From Actinoplanes sp. L3-i22 (GTDB taxonomy: Bacteria > Actinomycetota > Actinomycetes > Mycobacteriales > Micromonosporaceae), in NCBI RefSeq assembly GCF_019704555.1, contig NZ_AP024745.1, forward strand, positions 690,501 to 754,500: 64,000 nt of DNA. The letters run 5' to 3'. How positions within the stretch are numbered: the first letter of the stretch is position 1; each line of letters opens with the position of its first letter. Below, one piece after another: positions 21,227 through 28,994 of the stretch. The notes under the pieces were generated by a model. The model was given only the letters and a program-made list of their open reading frames with translations, had not been told where the DNA came from and did not search any database. The position numbers and the translations under genes were made by a program.

Positions 21227-21643
21227 CTACGCCACGGTGATGGTCAGGTCCTTGATGTTGGTCTTGTAACCGGTGGGTGCGGCGTAGGAAGTTCCAACCT
21301 TGCAGTTGGAGGTGAAGTTCGCCTGGGTGGCCTGGCAGTAGATGCCGGTGGGCGTGCCCGCCCCGCCGAGGGTTCCGTCAGAGACCAGAGTGACGGCCTT
21401 GCCGGTGGGGGTGTCGGAATCGAAGGTCAGCAGGATCTCGGTTACCTGAGAGTTCGACAGGTCGGCGGTGGTGGTGAGCGCGACGGTCATGAGCGTCGCA
21501 CCCGAAACAGCCTGGTGGAAGGTGCCGCCGAGGTAAGGAGTTGTGGCCACGGTGCTGGCGCCGTAGCCGGTGAAGGCGCTGCTGCCGGCGGCGACGATAC
21601 CTGCGACCGCGACGCCACCAAGAAGCTGCATCATGTTCCGCAT
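21227..21643 (-). CDS. Small exported protein, probable substrate of the SipW-like peptidase
   Basis: 138 aa from the ATG at 21643, which has a good AGGGGA site upstream. The N-terminus MRNMMQLLGGVAVAGIVAAG is a hydrophobic export signal ending SSAFTG. This is the style of SipW-dependent (TasA/camelysin-like) signal peptides rather than a normal AxA type. The mature part is Thr/Ser/Gly-rich and beta-prone, with two cysteines (IYCQATQANFTSNCKV) that could form a disulfide. It is transcribed first, then the peptidase. The nature of any polymer or surface layer it forms is inference. A longer frame to 21718 lacks a signal at its start. Confidence 0.8.
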   Translation of the reverse strand: MRNMMQLLGGVAVAGIVAAGSSAFTGYGASTVATTPYLGGTFHQAVSGATLMTVALTTTADLSNSQVTEILLTFDSDTPTGKAVTLVSDGTLGGAGTPTGIYCQATQANFTSNCKVGTSYAAPTGYKTNIKDLTITVA

Positions 21644-21927
21644 ATTGAATCCCCTGTTCGTTCGGTGGTAGCCCAGCCGACCTCGTGGGTCCTGTGGCTT
21701 TGCGTCCCCGGCTTGCACCGGGTTTGCCCTTCACGCCGAGCGGACTTCGTTATCCCCTGGCACCGGGTTGTTCGGCCGTGCTGGGGCTCTGGCTAAGGGT
21801 TAGCCGGGAGAATTGCTGGTCTGATCTATCGATTCGGGGTGCCTGAGCGCCCGTCGGGTGCTAATGGTTGCGGCTCGGTTGCGGTGGGCCGCGGGGAAAG
21901 CGGCACCGACGGCGGGCCGGGTAGGAA

Positions 21928-21962
21928 AACGGCGCGGCGGCCGTCTTGAGACGACCGCCGCG
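21928..21962 (-). terminator. Terminator of the ribonuclease gene
   Basis: On the minus strand: arms 21955-21962 and 21933-21940 (8 bp), one mismatch, then five more pairs (21949-21953 with 21942-21946), and a TTTT run just beyond (complement of 21926-21929). It starts 20 nt after the ribonuclease stop. The 284 bp between here and the exported-protein start show no gene. Confidence 0.7.
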
Positions 21963-21982
21963 AGCACGTACCAAATAAGGGT

Positions 21983-22387
21983 TCAGAGCTTGTAGAAGGT
22001 CACGTAGTGATCCGGGGTGAAGTAGGCGACCTTCGTGCTGCGATTGACCACGATCCGGTACGCGTCGCGCGAGGCGCCCTTGGCGCGGGAGTAGACGTCG
22101 TACTCGTTGTAGGTGGCCGACGGCAGGTAGCCCTCACGGTTCTGGAAGGTGCCGCCGGTGTAGTTGTAGCTGCCGTACGGCCAGGAGTACCAGCCGGAGC
22201 TGAGCGGCCAGCCCAGCGTCTGCCAGCCGGTGAAGGCGGTGCGCGCGGCCGAGCAGCGGCTGATCGTGCACGTGGAGTAGACGGCGGCCTGCGCGGCCGA
22301 CGGGACGGCGAGCGCGCTGCCGGCCAGCCCGAGGATCAGGGCGAGGCTGAGCAGGACCCGGCGGGCGAGGGGTTGGGGACGGTTCAC
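21983..22387 (-). CDS. Secreted guanyl-specific ribonuclease (N1/T1/Sa family)
   Basis: 134 aa from GTG 22387 (CGGAG site upstream). Signal peptide: RR in the n-region, LLSLALILGLAGSALAV core, cleavage near AQA-A. The mature part matches the microbial RNase family: FQNREGYLP, YNEYDV (catalytic Glu), SRDAYRIV (Arg) and the C-terminal TPDHYVTF (catalytic His), as in RNase Sa. These enzymes cut RNA after G, and the secreted forms degrade external RNA. Two cysteines lie close together near the mature N-terminus. No barstar-like inhibitor gene is adjacent. Confidence 0.88.
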   Translation of the reverse strand: MNRPQPLARRVLLSLALILGLAGSALAVPSAAQAAVYSTCTISRCSAARTAFTGWQTLGWPLSSGWYSWPYGSYNYTGGTFQNREGYLPSATYNEYDVYSRAKGASRDAYRIVVNRSTKVAYFTPDHYVTFYKL

Positions 22388-22500
22388 GTTCGAACTCCGA
22401 TGCGACTCGGGGATGGGGCCCGGACATCGAGCATCGTGCCTGCCCCGAGCGTCCCGCGGTACCTCCCAGATGCATCATTCCATCGGAGTTTACGAATCTT

Positions 22501-23964
22501 TTACTGGCCGCCGAGCCCGCTCACCCAATCGACATAATCATTTTCCCGGCCAGGCTTGCGCCCGGGCGCCGGCGGGTACGGCCCGCTGATCGAGGTGGGC
22601 TCGACGATCGGTCCGCGCGGTGCGGCGACCCGGGGCTGCTCGGCGGTCATCGCGCCGTTGCGGCCGGCGGCGAAACCGTCGAAGCCGTCGCCGCCTGGCC
22701 CCTGACCTGGGCCTGGGCTCGGCGCCGGGGCCTGCGGGGGTGCGGACCGGCGACTCCGCCAGCCGCCCGAGGACGGGTTCGGCTGCTGGCCGGAGAAACG
22801 CGGCGGGTTCTCCGGGGCCGGCGCCTGCGGCGGCGGCTGGGTCGGGGTGGGCTGCGGGGGGAACGGCACGCCGCCCCGGAACGGGCTGCCGCTGCCGCCG
22901 GAGAACGGGTTGTTCGGGGTGCCCGGTGCGACGCCGATGACCCCGGTGTCGGAGGGCCGGAGCTGGTCCTCGGGGCGCAGCGCGGCGGCCGCGGCGGCCC
23001 GCGCGATGGCCGACTGGTTCGGCGCGTCCCGCTTGGGCAGCGGGGCGGGCTCCGGCTCGGCGGGCGCGGCGGCCGGGGCGGTCGAGGCTGCGGCGGCGGG
23101 GGAGGAGGCGGCGGCGGGTGCGCCCCGGACGATCGCCGCGAGCACCGAGCCGAGCACGCCGGCGCCGCACGCGGTCATCGCCGACCAGTACGGGTCGTCC
23201 TGGAACCCGGCCGCGCCGAGCTCCGGCCCGGCGACCAGGTAGGCCACGGTCAGCAGTGCCGGACCGGCCAGCCCGGCGAGCCCGGCGGCGAGCATCGACA
23301 GCCGGCGGCCGCGGGCGACGAAGCCGACGGTCAGGCCGGCGAGCAGCGCCAGGGTCGGCATGGTGAGGAACGTGGTGTGCGCGGTCAGGGCGGACGGGAT
23401 CAGGCTGCCGCCGAGCACGCCGAGGTGGATCTCCGCGGCGGCGTGGCCGGGGCGCAGCGACGGGCCGACCGAGACCAGCGCGACGACCCACATCAGCACG
23501 CTCAGGGCGGCCAGGTTCCAGCGGGCGGCCGGCTTGGCGGCGGCGGCCCAGCCCGCGAAGATGCCGGCCGCGGCGCCGAGGCCGGCGGCGATGCCGATCA
23601 CCAGGACCGGCTGCACCCCGGCGACCTGCGCGTCCCGCGCGGGCTGCATGGTCAGCGGCAGGACGGCCAGCGAGCCGAGACCGCCGGCGAGGCCGATCGC
23701 CAGCGCGCCACCGGCGCCGAGCGGGCGGGAGCGCCAGCGCGGCAGCAGAGCGGTGGCGACGATCGCGCCGAGTGCGGCGGCGCTCATCGTGATCCACGCG
23801 ACCCAGGCGAGTTGCGCGGTCCATTGATCACGCGCAGTGACGTCCAGGATGCGATCCAGCCGGATGATGCCGAGCCCGTAGGCGATGCCGAGTTGGCCGG
23901 CTCCGACCACGGCGGCTGCCGTGGCGGTGGTGGCCAGTAGCTTCACCCAGCTCCGAATTGCCAT
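22501..23964 (-). CDS. Polytopic membrane protein with proline-rich C-terminal tail
   Basis: 487 aa. Roughly nine hydrophobic segments occupy residues 7 to about 280 (for example LLATTATAAAVVGAGQLGIAYG and PVLVIGIAAGLGAAAGIFAGW). A cytoplasmic Ala/Pro/Gln-rich, disordered region follows and ends in NDYVDWVSGLGGQ. The short conserved end after a long disordered linker suggests a docking motif. The ATG at 23964 is preferred to a GTG three codons earlier. No enzymatic motif was recognised; it looks like a lineage-conserved actinobacterial protein of unknown role. Confidence 0.8.
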   Translation of the reverse strand: MAIRSWVKLLATTATAAAVVGAGQLGIAYGLGIIRLDRILDVTARDQWTAQLAWVAWITMSAAALGAIVATALLPRWRSRPLGAGGALAIGLAGGLGSLAVLPLTMQPARDAQVAGVQPVLVIGIAAGLGAAAGIFAGWAAAAKPAARWNLAALSVLMWVVALVSVGPSLRPGHAAAEIHLGVLGGSLIPSALTAHTTFLTMPTLALLAGLTVGFVARGRRLSMLAAGLAGLAGPALLTVAYLVAGPELGAAGFQDDPYWSAMTACGAGVLGSVLAAIVRGAPAAASSPAAAASTAPAAAPAEPEPAPLPKRDAPNQSAIARAAAAAALRPEDQLRPSDTGVIGVAPGTPNNPFSGGSGSPFRGGVPFPPQPTPTQPPPQAPAPENPPRFSGQQPNPSSGGWRSRRSAPPQAPAPSPGPGQGPGGDGFDGFAAGRNGAMTAEQPRVAAPRGPIVEPTSISGPYPPAPGRKPGRENDYVDWVSGLGGQ

Positions 23965-23973
23965 GCCGGGCAC

Positions 23974-24571
23974 GTTACGGAATACCGCCGCGGAAACGCC
24001 AGTGGGGGCGCGGCTTCTTAAGGCAGCCTAAAGTATGGATCTTCATTGATCGACGGAGTTCGATCAATTATGGTTACGGTCGGTCACTTGAAGGCGACGT
24101 ACGGGATAGGTTGCCAGACCGACTCTCCAGAGTGGACACTGTCCGGCACGGACAGCGTGTCCGTCGCGTCGTGCCAATCCTTGCGAACGTGAGACCCCTG
24201 CTCAGAAGCCGCGGTTTCGTCAGGCGCGGGACAGGACTCTCACATAGTGGTTGGAATCGTGAAGGTGTTCGGTTGCCGTGGCCGCGGAAGTGGTCTCGGA
24301 TGAGGTATTCGCGCACGTCAACGCCACGATCCCGGCTGCCGGCCGGCCCCGCGCGCGGCTACCACCTGGACAGCCGGGTGGTTTCCGGGAGGATCCAGGC
24401 TTCCCAAAACAGTCGGGGGTCTGATGAAATCGCCGCCGTGCCAGTTTCGGCACGGACCTTGCTGCGCGCGCCGGACGGGGCCGGACCGCAGCTCCCGGAC
24501 GAGGCCGCGCCGGCGGCGACGATCGCATTCCGGGGCGCCCATCGAGGCGGGACGACCACGAAGGAGATGTC
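23974..24571. other. Intergenic region between divergent genes, no supported gene
   Basis: 598 bp between the polytopic protein (minus) and the conservon (plus). An open plus-strand frame runs through it but has no family resemblance, biased Arg/Ser composition and no ribosome site. It holds a perfect 9+9 inverted repeat (24045-24068) and should contain the promoters for both directions. An AAGGAGATGTC site closes it before the sensor kinase. Confidence 0.6.
24045..24068. promoter_or_regulatory. Inverted repeat ATTGATCGA-N6-TCGATCAAT
   Basis: Perfect 9-bp arms (24045-24053, 24060-24068) around CGGAGT, in the gap between the polytopic gene and the conservon. The AT-rich dyad stands out against the local GC content. 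It has the shape of a dimeric repressor operator, but could also be an RNA hairpin. Confidence 0.45.
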
Positions 24572-27502
24572 GTGAGCACGGGATCCTCGGGCCTGGCTGT
24601 ACGACGCGGTCCCTTCCCGTGGCTGCGCGACGCCCGGATTCGCGCGAAAGTCGCCGGCATTCTGGTCATCCCGCTGGTCGCGGTACTGGTGCTGGCGTCC
24701 GTCCGACTGATCGAAGTGCGCGGCCGGGCCACCGACTCCGGCCGGGTCGCCGACCTGACCCGGCTCGGTACCGACCTCTCCGGCCTGAGCCGGCTGCTGC
24801 ACCAGGAGCGGATGGCCGCCGTCGCGTTCCTCGCCGATCCGGACGGGCCGGCCGAGACCTTCCAGGGCTCGGTCGCCGCGACCGACGCGCAGGTCCAGGT
24901 GTTCCGCCGGGACCGCGCCGCGCTGACCGAGGTGCCGGCCCGGGTACGGGACCGGCTCCAGCTGATCCAGGAGCGGCTCGGCGCGCTGACCGACACCCGC
25001 GGGGCGATCACCGCCCGCAAGGATGTGACGCTCACCACCGCGGCCGAGCAGTACGCCACGGTCCTCGACGGACTGTCCGATTATGACGAGTCGGTCAGCC
25101 AGATCGCCGAGCCCGGCATGGTCGCCGACGGACTGCGCGCGCTGGCCGCGTTCGCCCGGATCCAGGCCGCCGTCGCCGACCAGGAGGCGGCCGCCTACCT
25201 GGTCCGCGTCACCGGTCAGGTCAGCGCGACCTGGCAGCAGGAGCTGATCGCCACCCAGGCCGCCCGGCAGGAGGCGCTCGACGACTTCCGCCAGATCGCC
25301 ACCGCCGATCAGGTCGGCCTGGTCGAGGCGACCCTGGCCGACGCGGCCGTGGCGAAGGCGGACGGGACGATCACCCGGCTCGCCGGGGCCGGGGCGGTGT
25401 CGCCGGGGGAGCTGACGAAGGCGTACGCCCAAGTTCTTGATCTTTTCCGGGGGGCCGGGGCGAGCCTGGAGACCGAGGTCGTCAAGGTCGCCGCGGACGA
25501 CAGCGCGGCCACCAGCCGGCGCGCCACCCTCGAGTTCGTGGTGGTGCTGCTGGTCCTGATCGCGGCCATCGCGCTCGCCGTCTACCTGGGCCGCAACCTG
25601 CACCTGTCGCTGCGCCGGCTGCGGGAGGGCGCGCTCGCCGTGGCGCACCGCGACCTGCCCGACGCGGTCAGCCGGCTGCAGGACATCGAGAGCCTCGGCG
25701 AGGGCGGCGTCGACCGGATCGTCGCGCAGACCCGGGACCCGATCCGGCTCCAGGAGCGGGACGAGTTCGGCCAGGTCGCCGAGGCGTTCAACATGGTGCA
25801 CCGGGAAGCCATCCGGGTCGCCGCCGAGCAGGCCGCGCTGCGTACCAGCGTCTCCGCGATGTTCCTCAGCCTGGCCCGGCGCAGTCAGGCGCTGGTCGAC
25901 CGGATGATCGGCGAGCTCGACCAGATCGAGCGCACCGAGGAGGACCCGAAGCGGCTGGCCAAGCTCTTCGACCTGGACCACCTGGCCACCCGGATGCGCC
26001 GCAACGACGAGAACCTGCTGGTCCTGGCCGGTGCCGACGTGGGCGCGCCGCGCCGCGAGGACGCGCTGCTGGTCGACGTGCTCCGGGCCTCGCAGTCCGA
26101 AGTGGAGCAGTACCACCGGATCGAGTTCGGCTCGATCGACACCGACGTCTCGGTCGCCGCGGCCGCCGTCAACGACGTGGTCCGGCTGGTCGCCGAGCTG
26201 CTCGACAACGCCACCCGGTTCTCCCCGCCGAGCACCGTGGTGATGGCGCAGGGGCGGCGCGACGGCGACCACGCGGTGATCCAGGTCGAGGACCGGGGCC
26301 TGGGCATCACCCCGGAACAGCTCGAAGTGATCAACCGGCGGCTCGCGGAGCCGACCGAGGTCGACGTCGCCGCGTTCCGGCTGATGGGCTTCGCGGTCAT
26401 CGCCCGGCTCGCGGCGCGGCACGGGATCGGGGTGCGGTTGTTGCCGTACCGCGAGGGCGGGACGATCGCCGAGATCACCCTGCCGACCGAGATCACCGTG
26501 CTGCCGGGCATGCCGTCCGCGGCGGCGGCGCGCGCGGCGAGCTGGACCCGGCCCGGTCCGGCCCCGCAGACGACCGGAACCTTCGACGGCCCGGCCGAGG
26601 TGCGGCCGCCGGTCCGGAGCGCGCCCGGCCCCGCACCGGCCATGCCCCGCTGGGCCGCGCTGGACGTCGGACCGGCCCCGGACCTGGACCTGCGGCCCAC
26701 GCCGGACCGGCCGAAGCTGCCGACCCGGGTGCCGCAGCCGACCGCGCCGCTGGACCTGCCGTCGGCGCCGCTGTTCGAGCCGTCCGCACAGCCGGTGTCG
26801 AGCGTGCCGGTCTCTAGCGTGCCGGTCTCTAGCATGCCGGTGTCGAGCATGCCGGTGTCGAGCACGCCGGTATCCAGCGTGCCGGTCTCCGGGCAGTCGT
26901 TGTCCGCGCAGGCGCTGTTCACCCAGCCCTACCCGGGGCGGCCGGTCTCCGCGGTGCCGGTCTCGGCCCAGCCGGTCTCCGCGCGGCCGGCCAACGGCGC
27001 CCCGATCCACGTGGAGATGCAGCACAACTGGTTCGAGGCCGAGGCTTCAGGCAAATCGTCCACACCGGACCTGCGTGGGATGCCGACCGCGGGCTACGCG
27101 CCGGCCCCGGTCCGGCTCACCACCACGTCCGACCCGGCCGCGGGCAAAGGCCCGGCTGCGGGCAAAGGCAAGGGCACGACGGCCCCGGCCGTGCCGCGGC
27201 CCCGCGAGGCCGCCGAGGATCGCTGGCGGACCGCCGCCGACGAGGGCTGGCAGCGGGCCCAGGACGCCTCAGCTCCCAAGGACCACGGGATCACCCGTTC
27301 CGGCCTGCCGAAACGCATCCCGCAGGCTCAGCTCGTACCCGGTGGGGTGCAGGAGACGCCCCGCGCTCAGAATCGTCGCAGCCCCGATGACGTACGCGGG
27401 CTCCTCTCCGCGTACACCCGTGGGGTCCAGCGAGGGCGGACGGACGGCGTCGCCGAATCCGCCGCCGTGGCACCACAGGCTCCTAAGGAGAATGAACAGT
27501 GA
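24572..27502 (+). CDS. Conservon sensor histidine kinase-like protein (CvnA type)
   Basis: 976 aa from GTG 24572, with an AAGGAG site 5 nt upstream. Membrane segment 1 is at about 28-46. An extracellular nitrate/nitrite-sensing (NIT)-like all-helical domain follows to about 310, then membrane segment 2 (about 319-340), a HAMP-like linker, a DHp-like helix (RRSQALVDRMIGELDQIE) and an HATPase_c domain with AELLDNATRFSPP (about 541-553) and VEDRGLGI (about 571). The canonical phospho-accepting His is not clear, as in other CvnA proteins. The last 320 residues are Pro/Ala/Ser-rich with a VSSxP repeat. It is coupled to cvnB by a GTGA overlap. Probably feeds membrane signals to the GTPase. Confidence 0.9.
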   Translation: MSTGSSGLAVRRGPFPWLRDARIRAKVAGILVIPLVAVLVLASVRLIEVRGRATDSGRVADLTRLGTDLSGLSRLLHQERMAAVAFLADPDGPAETFQGSVAATDAQVQVFRRDRAALTEVPARVRDRLQLIQERLGALTDTRGAITARKDVTLTTAAEQYATVLDGLSDYDESVSQIAEPGMVADGLRALAAFARIQAAVADQEAAAYLVRVTGQVSATWQQELIATQAARQEALDDFRQIATADQVGLVEATLADAAVAKADGTITRLAGAGAVSPGELTKAYAQVLDLFRGAGASLETEVVKVAADDSAATSRRATLEFVVVLLVLIAAIALAVYLGRNLHLSLRRLREGALAVAHRDLPDAVSRLQDIESLGEGGVDRIVAQTRDPIRLQERDEFGQVAEAFNMVHREAIRVAAEQAALRTSVSAMFLSLARRSQALVDRMIGELDQIERTEEDPKRLAKLFDLDHLATRMRRNDENLLVLAGADVGAPRREDALLVDVLRASQSEVEQYHRIEFGSIDTDVSVAAAAVNDVVRLVAELLDNATRFSPPSTVVMAQGRRDGDHAVIQVEDRGLGITPEQLEVINRRLAEPTEVDVAAFRLMGFAVIARLAARHGIGVRLLPYREGGTIAEITLPTEITVLPGMPSAAAARAASWTRPGPAPQTTGTFDGPAEVRPPVRSAPGPAPAMPRWAALDVGPAPDLDLRPTPDRPKLPTRVPQPTAPLDLPSAPLFEPSAQPVSSVPVSSVPVSSMPVSSMPVSSTPVSSVPVSGQSLSAQALFTQPYPGRPVSAVPVSAQPVSARPANGAPIHVEMQHNWFEAEASGKSSTPDLRGMPTAGYAPAPVRLTTTSDPAAGKGPAAGKGKGTTAPAVPRPREAAEDRWRTAADEGWQRAQDASAPKDHGITRSGLPKRIPQAQLVPGGVQETPRAQNRRSPDDVRGLLSAYTRGVQRGRTDGVAESAAVAPQAPKENEQ
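26791..26890 (+). repeat. 15-bp tandem repeat within cvnA
   Basis: Six full units plus a partial one, consensus GCCGGTNTCNAGCNT, at 26791-26805, 26806-26820, 26821-26835, 26836-26850, 26851-26865, 26866-26880 and 26881-26890. They encode PVSSV/PVSSM/PVSST in the disordered tail. Related PVSA units continue to about 26990. In-frame, so length changes keep the protein open. Confidence 0.9.
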
Positions 27503-27906
27503 CCAGGCCTCCCACCATGCACGACATGGGCTGGCTGCTCAACAACTTCGCCGACAGCATCGCGGGCATCGCGCACGTGGTGGCGGTCTCCGCGGACGGC
27601 TTGTTGCTGGCATGCTCGCGGGATCTGCCGGCCGATCGGGCCGACCAGCTGGCCGCAATCACATCCGGCGTGGTCAGTCTGACCGACGGCGCGTCCCGGA
27701 TGTTCACTGCCGGCAAGGTGCAGCAGACCATCATCGAAATGGACAGCGGCTATCTTTTCCTCATGTCCATCAGCGACGGTTCGTCGATGGCCGTGCTGGC
27801 GGCGCGCAGCTGCGACGTCGGCCAGGTCGGCTACGAGATGGCCCTGCTGGTGGAGCGGGTCGGCGCGGCGCTGTCGCCGGCCACCCGAGAGGCCGTCAGC
27901 CACTAG
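27499..27906 (+). CDS. Roadblock/LC7 domain protein (CvnB type)
   Basis: 135 aa from GTG 27499, overlapping the kinase stop. Roadblock/LC7 fold: DMGWLLNNFADSIAGIAHVVAVSADGLLLA at the start, then RADQLAAITSGVVSLTDGAS and VGQVGYEMALLVERVG. In MglB/MglA-type systems this family acts on the partner small GTPase as a GAP or scaffold. Second gene of the conservon. Confidence 0.93.
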   Translation: MTRPPTMHDMGWLLNNFADSIAGIAHVVAVSADGLLLACSRDLPADRADQLAAITSGVVSLTDGASRMFTAGKVQQTIIEMDSGYLFLMSISDGSSMAVLAARSCDVGQVGYEMALLVERVGAALSPATREAVSH

Positions 27907-27952
27907 GCGCCGGGGTCGACTGGGATTCCGGTGGAGATGAGGTGACCGCGAC

Positions 27953-28315
27953 ATGACAGTGCCGCACGATCCCCGGGGCAACCTGGTGCGGCCGTACGCG
28001 GTGACCCGCGGCCGGACCGAGCCGATCCGGGACATCCCGATCGAGGCGGTCCTGGTCGCCAGCGCGGCGGCCGTACAGGAATCGCGTTTCGCCGGACATG
28101 ACAAGTACCGCATCGCCGTGCTGTGCGAGCCGAAGGCCCAATCGCTCGCGGAGCTCGCGGCGCTCACCCGGTTACCCCTCGGGGTGGCCCGGGTTCTCGT
28201 CGCCGACATGGTCGACGACGGTTTGCTCACGCTGCACAGTGCCGCTCCTCGCAAGGGTTACTCGGAGCGGATGGATCTTCTGGGAAGGGTTTTGAGTGGA
28301 CTTCGCAAGCTCTGA
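27953..28315 (+). CDS. DUF742 protein (CvnC type)
   Basis: 120 aa. It has the family phrases LVRPYAVTRGRTEP, CEPKAQSLAELAALTRLPLGVARVLVADMVDDGLL and a basic C-terminus. The middle looks like a winged helix-turn-helix. DUF742 proteins are the third component of conservons and are thought to work with the roadblock protein and GTPase. It starts 46 bp after cvnB and overlaps cvnD by 20 bp. Confidence 0.92.
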   Translation: MTVPHDPRGNLVRPYAVTRGRTEPIRDIPIEAVLVASAAAVQESRFAGHDKYRIAVLCEPKAQSLAELAALTRLPLGVARVLVADMVDDGLLTLHSAAPRKGYSERMDLLGRVLSGLRKL

Positions 28316-28910
28316 GCGGGCGGGCGCCCCTCCTTCGGAGATCACCTCCGCGAAGATCGTCATCGCTGGTGGCTTCGGCGTCGGCAAGACGACGATGGTC
28401 GGCGCGGTCTCCGAGATCGAGCCGCTGACGACCGAGGCCGTGATGACCGCGGCCGGCGCCGGCATCGACGACGCGTCCAAGGTGCCGGAGAAGGGCACCA
28501 CCACGGTCGCCATGGACTTCGGCCGCATCACGATGGCCGAGGACCTGATCCTCTACCTGTTCGGCACGCCCGGCCAGACCCGGTTCTGGTTCATGTGGGA
28601 CGAGCTGATCCGGGGCGCGGTCGGCGCCGCCGTCATGGTCGACACCCGCCGGCTGACCGACGCGTTCGCCCCGCTGGACTACTTCGAGAACCGGCATCTG
28701 CCCTATCTCGTCGCGGTCAACTGCTTCGACGGCGCGCCTCGCTACGAGGCGGAGGAGGTCCGGGAGGCGCTCGCCATCCCGGCCCGGGTCCCGCTGGTGA
28801 TGTGCGACGCCCGCCACCGCGAATCGGTCAAGACCGTCCTGATCGGCGTCGTCGAACACGCCATGGCCACCCTGGTCGCCGAACACGAGCAGGGCGTCGG
28901 CGTCAGCTGA
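28296..28910 (+). CDS. Small GTPase of the conservon (CvnD type)
   Basis: 204 aa from GTG 28296. The P-loop GGFGVGKTTM (Lys31, Thr32), switch-like TTTVAMDFGRI, G3 FGTPGQTRFWFMW and a base-recognition region VAVNCFDG are visible. The G3 element is GTPGQ and the usual NKxD is NCFD, as in Ras-like/MglA relatives of actinobacteria. Likely a molecular switch recruited to the membrane by the upstream partners. No cytochrome P450 (cvnE) follows; a strong terminator does. Confidence 0.93.
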   Translation: MDFASSERAGAPPSEITSAKIVIAGGFGVGKTTMVGAVSEIEPLTTEAVMTAAGAGIDDASKVPEKGTTTVAMDFGRITMAEDLILYLFGTPGQTRFWFMWDELIRGAVGAAVMVDTRRLTDAFAPLDYFENRHLPYLVAVNCFDGAPRYEAEEVREALAIPARVPLVMCDARHRESVKTVLIGVVEHAMATLVAEHEQGVGVS

Positions 28911-28932
28911 CGCCCTTTCGCCCGGTTTTCCC

Positions 28933-28980
28933 CGGCCCGCGCCCGCCTGATCATTTCCGGCCGGGCGCGGGCCGCTTTTT
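28933..28980 (+). terminator. Strong intrinsic terminator after the conservon
   Basis: Perfect 13-bp GC stem (28933-28945 with 28962-28974), 16-nt loop, then CTTTTT (28975-28980). It starts 23 nt after the cvnD stop. Confidence 0.93.
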
Positions 28981-28994
28981 CCAGAAGATCTTTT

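Noticed and set aside
23958..24575. 205-codon plus-strand frame before the conservon
   Set aside because: Non-coding composition, no ribosome site, spans the regulatory gap and ends inside the kinase start.
26791..26890. Possible CRISPR or iteron cluster
   Set aside because: 15-bp units are in frame within a protein-coding tail and encode VSSxP repeats.
24359..27025. 888-codon minus-strand open frame
   Set aside because: Antisense of the sensor kinase gene; Arg/Gly/Val-rich shadow with no domain.
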